DNA of 64,000 bases from contig NZ_MVOL01000014.1 in assembly GCF_002018875.1 (NCBI RefSeq), positions 1 through 64,000 of the forward strand. The letters run 5' to 3'. The notes beneath the pieces are model-generated. The model had not been told where the DNA came from. It did no database searches and saw nothing but the letters and a program-made list of their open reading frames with translations. The position numbers and the translations under genes were made by a program. Positions 59,182 through 64,000 of this stretch are shown piece by piece (position 1 is the stretch's first letter; each line of letters opens with the position of its first letter). Source of the stretch: Pseudomonas sp. MF4836 (GTDB taxonomy: Bacteria > Pseudomonadota > Gammaproteobacteria > Pseudomonadales > Pseudomonadaceae).

Positions 59182-59194
59182 GATAATGATTATC
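59182..59194 (+). promoter_or_regulatory. Fur box upstream of the sigma gene
   Basis: GATAATGATTATC, within AATTGATAATGATTATCG, matches the Fur consensus GATAATGATAATC closely. It lies 73-85 bp before the sigma start. Iron-replete Fur would repress the sigma and anti-sigma genes. Confidence 0.75.
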
Positions 59195-59266
59195 GAAAAC
59201 AGGTAGCATTCGCGGCTCTGGGGCAGGACATGTCGCACCTACCCGCGCGATTGAGCACATGCGTTC

Positions 59267-59779
59267 GTGGATGCGTCACCTGACAAACTCAACCTGTATC
59301 TGTCCCATCGTTCCGCCCTGGTGGACTACGCCGCCCCTATCGTCGGCTGTCGTTCCCGCGCCGAGGATGTGGTTCAGGAAGCCTGGCTGCGCTTCAACGG
59401 CCGCGACCAGCCGAACCTGTCCATCAACAACCCGGTGGGCTACCTCTACCGCATCGTGCGCAACCTGGCACTGGACCTGACCCGCAGCATGGCCACCGAG
59501 AAACGCCAGCCCGACAGTGATGCGGTGCTGGCCGAGCTGCCGTCCGGTGCGGCCTCCCCCGAGCAGGAAACCGCCAGTTGCGATGAGCTGCAACAGGTGA
59601 TGGAGGCCCTGACCCAATTGCCGGAGCGCACACGGATCGCCTTTGAGATGCATCGCCTGGGGGGCTACACCCTGCAGCAGGTAGCCACGGCCATGGGCAT
59701 CTCCCTGGGGCTGACGCATCAGTTGGTGCACCAGGCGCTCAGCTACTGCGCTGCAAGGCTCGAGCGCGATCATGACTGA
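59267..59779 (+). CDS. ECF RNA polymerase sigma factor, FecI type
   Basis: 170 residues. Region 2: CRSRAEDVVQEAWLRF and PVGYLYRIVRNLALDL. Region 4: LGGYTLQQVATAMGISLGLTHQLVHQA. GTG 59267 is the start; ATG is not available nearby. It probably directs the receptor at 61206. The Fur box upstream shows iron control. Confidence 0.92.
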   Translation: MDASPDKLNLYLSHRSALVDYAAPIVGCRSRAEDVVQEAWLRFNGRDQPNLSINNPVGYLYRIVRNLALDLTRSMATEKRQPDSDAVLAELPSGAASPEQETASCDELQQVMEALTQLPERTRIAFEMHRLGGYTLQQVATAMGISLGLTHQLVHQALSYCAARLERDHD

Positions 59780-59900
59780 GCCCCGCGCCAGCGCCATGCA
59801 ACCGCCTCTGAAAAAAACCGGCGGCCAAACGTCTTTTGCTCAGGGTCCATATCCTGTGCGACCCTTTGCGCCCTTTTTCTGCTCTGGAGCCGTGCCGGAC

Positions 59901-60905
59901 ATGCCGCAAGCCGATCCTCGCCAAGCCCGCATGGACGTCGCCCTGGATTGGCTGCTGCGTACGCGCCAGGCCCCGGATGACGCCCGCCTGCAAGCGGCGT
60001 TCAGCGCGTGGCAGGCGGCCGACCCGGAAAATCCCGAAGCCCTGCGCAAGGCCGAGCGCATCTGGCGCCTGACCGGGCAACTGGCCCCCAGCACCACAGC
60101 CAAATGGCCGGTGGTGCCCCCGTCCGTCGCGGCGCCGGTGACACCTGCGGCCAGCCCGCCATCACGGCCACGGCGGCGCCGGGTCCTGGGTTGGGCCATC
60201 GGCAGTGCGCTGGCAGCCTGCCTGGTGCTGGGCCTGGGCCCGCGCCTGAACCTGACGCTGCAAGCGGATTACCAGACCGCGCAAAACGAACGTCGCGAAC
60301 TGCAATTACCCGACGGCAGTCAGGTGGTGCTCGACAGCGGCAGTGCCATCGCCGTGGACTTTTCCGAGACGCGCCGCGATGTGCGCCTGCTGTCGGGGCA
60401 GGCCTTCTTCGAGGTCAAGCCTGATCCGAGCAAACCCTTTCATGTCCAGGCCCAGGAGCTTGAGGTCACGGTCACCGGCACCGCATTCAACGTCGACCTG
60501 GCGTCACGCAGCATCGCGGTGGCGGTGCTGCATGGCTCGGTCAAGGTCAGCCGGGGGGCGTCGCAACAGCTGTTGAGCCCGGGCCTGACCCTGGGCCAGC
60601 AATTGCAGTTCGACCGCGCGAGCGGTCAGGCCCTGATACAGAACCTGCCGCCGCAACGCATGACGGCCTGGCGCAACGGCCAGTTGGTGGCAGACAACGC
60701 CCGGCTTGGGGATATGGTCGATCAGTTGCGCCGCTACTTGCCCGGAACCGTGGTGCTGCGTGATCCACAACTGGCGGATCGGCGCATCACCGGGGTCTAC
60801 GACATCGCCAACCCGCAGGCCGCGCTGCGTGCCATGGTCCAACCCTATGGCGGTCGACTCGAGAGCTGGACGCCTTACCTGCTGCTGTTATCCAAAGCGC
60901 AATAA
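59901..60905 (+). CDS. FecR-family anti-sigma factor / sigma regulator
   Basis: About 334 residues. Cytoplasmic DUF4880-like domain (ARMDVALDWLLRTRQAPDDARLQAAFSAW), membrane helix near 93-112 (VLGWAIGSALAACLVLGLG in part) and periplasmic FecR domain (LPDGSQVVLDSGSAIAVDF, FHVQAQELEVTVTGTAFNV). The frame is open to ATG 59772 overlapping the sigma stop, but the 43 extra codons use rare triplets (TTT, TCT, GGT, CCA) and lack family resemblance, so ATG 59901 with GGAG 11 bases upstream is preferred. The sibling at 16583 has the standard overlap. Confidence 0.88.
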   Translation: MPQADPRQARMDVALDWLLRTRQAPDDARLQAAFSAWQAADPENPEALRKAERIWRLTGQLAPSTTAKWPVVPPSVAAPVTPAASPPSRPRRRRVLGWAIGSALAACLVLGLGPRLNLTLQADYQTAQNERRELQLPDGSQVVLDSGSAIAVDFSETRRDVRLLSGQAFFEVKPDPSKPFHVQAQELEVTVTGTAFNVDLASRSIAVAVLHGSVKVSRGASQQLLSPGLTLGQQLQFDRASGQALIQNLPPQRMTAWRNGQLVADNARLGDMVDQLRRYLPGTVVLRDPQLADRRITGVYDIANPQAALRAMVQPYGGRLESWTPYLLLLSKAQ

Positions 60906-61205
60906 CCGTAGCCGTTGCCGAGCCCACGAGGCTGCGGTGGCCTTGAAGGGCGCCGCAGATCTGCCTGAATTTTCACGGTATCTGTTAGGGCAAGCGTAGC
61001 CTCGCGGGCTGGGCAGCGGCTACCGATCAGGGAGGTCGTCAGTGCCGGTCTTGCGGTGCTTTTTTCCATTGATTTGCACAACCTGAAAATTATTTTGGTT
61101 TTTTTCTGAAAATTCTTCGGGCTGTCCCGTCCTTTGCTTCGCACAAACATTGAGATCAATTCTCATTCAATGATTTGCGGGCTCAGGCCCGTACGGGGAC
61201 GCGGG
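60906..61205. other. Intergenic region with two REP elements before the receptor
   Basis: REP-like units lie at 60907-60936 (GTAGCCGTTGCCGAGC...GGCTGCG) and, inverted, 60991-61022 (GTAGCCTCGCGGGCTG...CAGCGGCTAC). After them comes an AT-rich stretch at 61060-61115. Candidate ECF promoter: GAAAAT at 61108-61113 and CGTCC from 61128, close to the GAAAAT-N16-CGT pattern but with 14 bases between. GAGATCAATTCTCATT at 61152-61167 resembles a Fur site. Confidence 0.5.
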
Positions 61206-64000
61206 ATGACACCGAATATTCAGCCGTCGCGGCGCTTGGCCACGGCGCTGCGCAACCATCTGACCAACGCCAGCCAACTGGGCGCACTCAGTCTGTGCTG
61301 GGTGATCAGCAGCCAGCCTGTCCAGGCCACTGACGCCACGCAAGCGCGCGAGCCGATCCTGCAAACCCGTCACACCTTCGATCTTTCGGTGCAGAGCCTG
61401 GCCGCCGCGTTGATCAGTTTCGGCCAGCAAAGCGGCCTCCAGGTCACCGTCGACCCCGCGCTGCTGACCAACCTCTACGGGCAGCCGGTGCAAGGCCAGA
61501 TGAGCAGCGAACAAGCCCTCGATCGCCTGCTCCAGGGCAGCGGCATTGGCTGGCGCTACGAGTACGGCAGCCTGGTGTTCCAGCGCAGCGACAAGCAGGC
61601 CTTCGATGCGCCGCTGGAACTGCAAGGCACGGTTGTGCTCGGCAACCCGCCGGAGAACAGTTTCCAGGGGCAGACGGTGATCGATCGCAAGGCAATCCAG
61701 GCCTTCCCCGGCGCCAACGGCGATATCACCACCCTGTTGCGCATGCACCCCAGCGTGCAGTTCAACAACAGCCAGCAAAACTCCAACACTGCCGGGGAAA
61801 TCGACCCGGCGGACATCAGCATCAACGGCGCCAAGTACTACCAGAACAACTTCATGATCGACGGCGTCTCGATCAATAACGACCTCGACCCCGGCGAGCA
61901 CGATTACAACGCGATCCGCCAGTTCGACTCGTCCCCCAGCCGCTCCCACGGCATTGCCCTGGACGCCGACCTGCTTCAGGAACTGCGGGTCTACGACAGC
62001 AACGTGCCGGCGGAATTCGGCGGCTTCAACGGCGGTGTGGTCGATGCCATCACCCGCAAACCCACCGAAGAACTGCACGGCAAAATCTCGACCTCCATGA
62101 CCCGTTCGCAATGGACCCGCTATCACCTCAGCGAAAGCGACGAGAGCGCCTTCGACACCGCGTCCGACGAGCAGCACCAGCCCAAGTTCGAGAAGACCAC
62201 GGTACGCGGCACCCTCGAAGGCCACGTGACCGAGAACTTCGGCGCCATGCTCAACTTCTCGCAAAAGCGCGCGACCATTCCGCTCAACGCGTATGACGGT
62301 GGCTACAACAGTTCGACCCAGGACAACACCAGGGACCAGACCCGGCGCATCGACAACTACCTGGTCAAGACCTACTGGAACGTGAACGATCAGTTGAGCC
62401 TCGACGGCTCGCTGACCTATGCGCCGCAGGAAAACTACTACTTCGTGGCCAACCGCCAGGACGCCGGATTCCTCAACAAGAGCGGTGGCTACCAGGGCGC
62501 ATTCAAGGCGACCTGGCAAGCCGACGACGCCACCTGGACCCACAAGCTGGCGCTGACCAACCTCAACAGCTCTCGGGACGCGGAATCCAACGACTACATC
62601 AACTGGTACTACTCCCAGGACAAGAACTGGGGCAACCCCACCGGCAGCAACCCGCGCAGCGCCGAAGGGACCTACGGCTCGATCAACCAGAGCCAGCGCG
62701 GCCTCGACTACGCGGTGAAGGTCGACTGGTTCCCCATGCAACTCGGGGAAATGGAGCACAACCTGAGCGCCGGTATCGACCTGAGCCATGAGGTCGCAAC
62801 CTGGGAGCGTCCGGATGACGCCACCGCGGCCACGGCTTTTCGCCGCGACGCCGGCACCAGCTGTGCCAGCAGCGACCCGCTGTGCTCGGTGAGCCCGATG
62901 CCAGGTGGTTTTACCCGCCAATATGCGATCACGCGCCTGACCTATGCCGCGGGCAAGATCGAGCTGACGGAAAACAAGTACGCCCTGTTCCTCCAGGACA
63001 AGGCCACCTGGGGCAAGCTGACCCTGCGTCCGGGCCTGCGCTTTGAAGGCGACGACTACATGGAGAAAAAGAGCATCGCTCCGCGCTTCTCCGGTGATTA
63101 CGACTTCTTCGGCGACCGCAGCACGGTGCTGATCTTCGGTGCCAACCGCTACTACGGGCGCAACATCTACAAATATCGCCTGGCCGATGGTCGGGGTGCG
63201 CTCAACACCACCTACACCCGCAACTCGCAGACTGCCAACTGGGTTGCGCGCCCGCAGCGCAGCACCAGCAAATTCAGCAGCCTGGACATCCCCTACGACG
63301 ATGAACTGACCTTGGGCCTCGACCAACGCTGGTTGGACACCGATTTTCGCCTGAAGTACGTGCGGCGCATGGGCAAGGACAAGATCGCCCGTGCCACCGC
63401 GCGGGCCCAGGGCCTGGATGCGGATGCCAACTACGCCAACGAGTACTTCACCTATGTCAACGCCGGGTCCAGCGTCAGCGACAACATCACCCTGAGCATC
63501 ACCCCCCTGCGCGAGCTGAAGCTGCTCGGCAGCAGCACCAGCCTGCAACTGGCCTTCGACTGGTCCCGTACCCAGGATTCCTACAGCATCTACGAGGAAG
63601 GCTTCAACGCCAGTGAACTGGCCGATGACGACGTGATGTTCGATGGCAACCTGATCAAGTACAGCGACTTGCCGGCCGCCGACTTCAACCGTCCTTGGAC
63701 CGGACGCATGACCACCATCACCGAGATCCCGCAGTTGCACCTGACCTGGAGCAACTTCCTGCGCTACCGCGGCGCCTACAACCAGATCATCACCACCGGC
63801 CGGGAAGTGACCGTCAACAATCAGCCGGTGCCGGTCTACGAGACCGCTCGGGTCGATGCCGCCCCGACCTGGGACATGCGCCTGGACTGGGAACTGCCCA
63901 CCGCCAAGGACCAGGCACTGTTCGTCGCGGTGGACGTGACCAACGTCGCCGACCAGGTGAACTCGATTGTCAGCTCCTCCCGGGGCCGCACCACCTACGA
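61206..64000 (+). CDS. TonB-dependent outer-membrane receptor with STN domain (3' end outside the window)
   Basis: About 931 residues are visible, with no stop before the window end. N-terminal signal region about 1-42; STN domain about 56-120 (FDLSVQSLAAALISFGQQSGLQVTVDPALL in sections). Plug: FNNSQQNSNTAG, DISINGAKYYQNNFMIDGVSI, then EFGGFNGGVVDAITRKP. The long beta barrel suits a large receptor. It follows sigma and FecR genes, so it is likely a signalling receptor for a siderophore or heme-like ligand; the ligand is not identifiable. Start MTPNIQPSRR at 61206. A minus-strand open frame of more than 850 codons opposite it is a shadow. Confidence 0.9.
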   Translation, partial: MTPNIQPSRRLATALRNHLTNASQLGALSLCWVISSQPVQATDATQAREPILQTRHTFDLSVQSLAAALISFGQQSGLQVTVDPALLTNLYGQPVQGQMSSEQALDRLLQGSGIGWRYEYGSLVFQRSDKQAFDAPLELQGTVVLGNPPENSFQGQTVIDRKAIQAFPGANGDITTLLRMHPSVQFNNSQQNSNTAGEIDPADISINGAKYYQNNFMIDGVSINNDLDPGEHDYNAIRQFDSSPSRSHGIALDADLLQELRVYDSNVPAEFGGFNGGVVDAITRKPTEELHGKISTSMTRSQWTRYHLSESDESAFDTASDEQHQPKFEKTTVRGTLEGHVTENFGAMLNFSQKRATIPLNAYDGGYNSSTQDNTRDQTRRIDNYLVKTYWNVNDQLSLDGSLTYAPQENYYFVANRQDAGFLNKSGGYQGAFKATWQADDATWTHKLALTNLNSSRDAESNDYINWYYSQDKNWGNPTGSNPRSAEGTYGSINQSQRGLDYAVKVDWFPMQLGEMEHNLSAGIDLSHEVATWERPDDATAATAFRRDAGTSCASSDPLCSVSPMPGGFTRQYAITRLTYAAGKIELTENKYALFLQDKATWGKLTLRPGLRFEGDDYMEKKSIAPRFSGDYDFFGDRSTVLIFGANRYYGRNIYKYRLADGRGALNTTYTRNSQTANWVARPQRSTSKFSSLDIPYDDELTLGLDQRWLDTDFRLKYVRRMGKDKIARATARAQGLDADANYANEYFTYVNAGSSVSDNITLSITPLRELKLLGSSTSLQLAFDWSRTQDSYSIYEEGFNASELADDDVMFDGNLIKYSDLPAADFNRPWTGRMTTITEIPQLHLTWSNFLRYRGAYNQIITTGREVTVNNQPVPVYETARVDAAPTWDMRLDWELPTAKDQALFVAVDVTNVADQVNSIVSSSRGRTTY

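Noticed and set aside
61167..63740. 857-codon minus-strand open frame opposite the TonB receptor
   Set aside because: Low-complexity Val/Gly/Ala/Arg composition and no motifs; it is the antisense shadow of a GC-rich gene whose third codon positions avoid stops. The plus frame has clear STN and plug motifs.

Overview
The window is GC-rich, densely coding DNA that fits a fluorescent-group Pseudomonas. The basis is gene content and order (arn operon with ugd, several FecI/FecR/TonB-receptor units, TauD-type sulfur cluster, Pot-type amine transporters, Rcs/Pvr-type fimbrial regulators) and Pseudomonas-style REP elements. No rRNA, tRNA or CRISPR array was seen. The assignment to Pseudomonas is inference from family knowledge, not from a search.

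Layout. 1-0.5 kb: 5' part of an HPP-family membrane protein. 0.7-12.5 kb: an 11 kb minus-strand lipid A aminoarabinose (polymyxin resistance) operon arnB-C-A-D-T-E-F-ugd, followed by a second PMT-type glycosyltransferase and an MFS transporter; most junctions overlap by 4 bases. 12.9 kb: a solitary tyrosine recombinase. 14-18 kb: sigma factor, FecR and TonB receptor. 18.2-21.3 kb: a probable copper-uptake set (TonB receptor, copper-associated periplasmic protein, DUF2946 protein). 21.5-25.3 kb: TauD-like dioxygenase with an ABC importer, probably organosulfur. 25.4-26.8 kb: an AT-richer patch with a DUF4019 lipoprotein and a thymidylate-kinase-like ATPase.

27.1-35.5 kb is the most interesting block: GntR regulator, short-chain dehydrogenase, APH/hydroxylysine-kinase-like kinase, class III phospho-lyase-like enzyme and a complete Pot-type ABC transporter. 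A shared palindrome (core TGATGCATCA) lies in front of the regulator, the enzyme operon and the transporter operon. I read this as a self-contained regulon for import and phosphorylation-dependent deamination of an amino alcohol or hydroxylated diamine or amino acid.

35.5-39.5 kb: assorted envelope and stress genes (PLDc_N protein, CPA1 antiporter, low-affinity iron permease-like protein, DJ-1/PfpI protein, ribbon-helix-helix regulator). 39.8-52.7 kb: a chaperone-usher pilus with only pilin, chaperone and usher, then an unusual 860 bp non-coding gap, then RcsB-like regulator, RcsC-like hybrid kinase with Hpt, REC-EAL phosphodiesterase (PvrR/RocR type) and a second hybrid kinase (PvrS type). 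This has the gene order I recall for the cupD-rcs-pvr block of P. aeruginosa PAPI-1, without the tip adhesin and second chaperone. 53-58.4 kb: lipoprotein, AraC regulator, and gamma-glutamylpolyamine synthetase, binding protein and FAD oxidase for polyamine catabolism. 58.45-59.1 kb: remnants of a hydrolase gene and a LysR gene joined by one apparent deletion. 59.2-64 kb: a Fur-box-preceded sigma/FecR pair and a TonB receptor that runs off the window.
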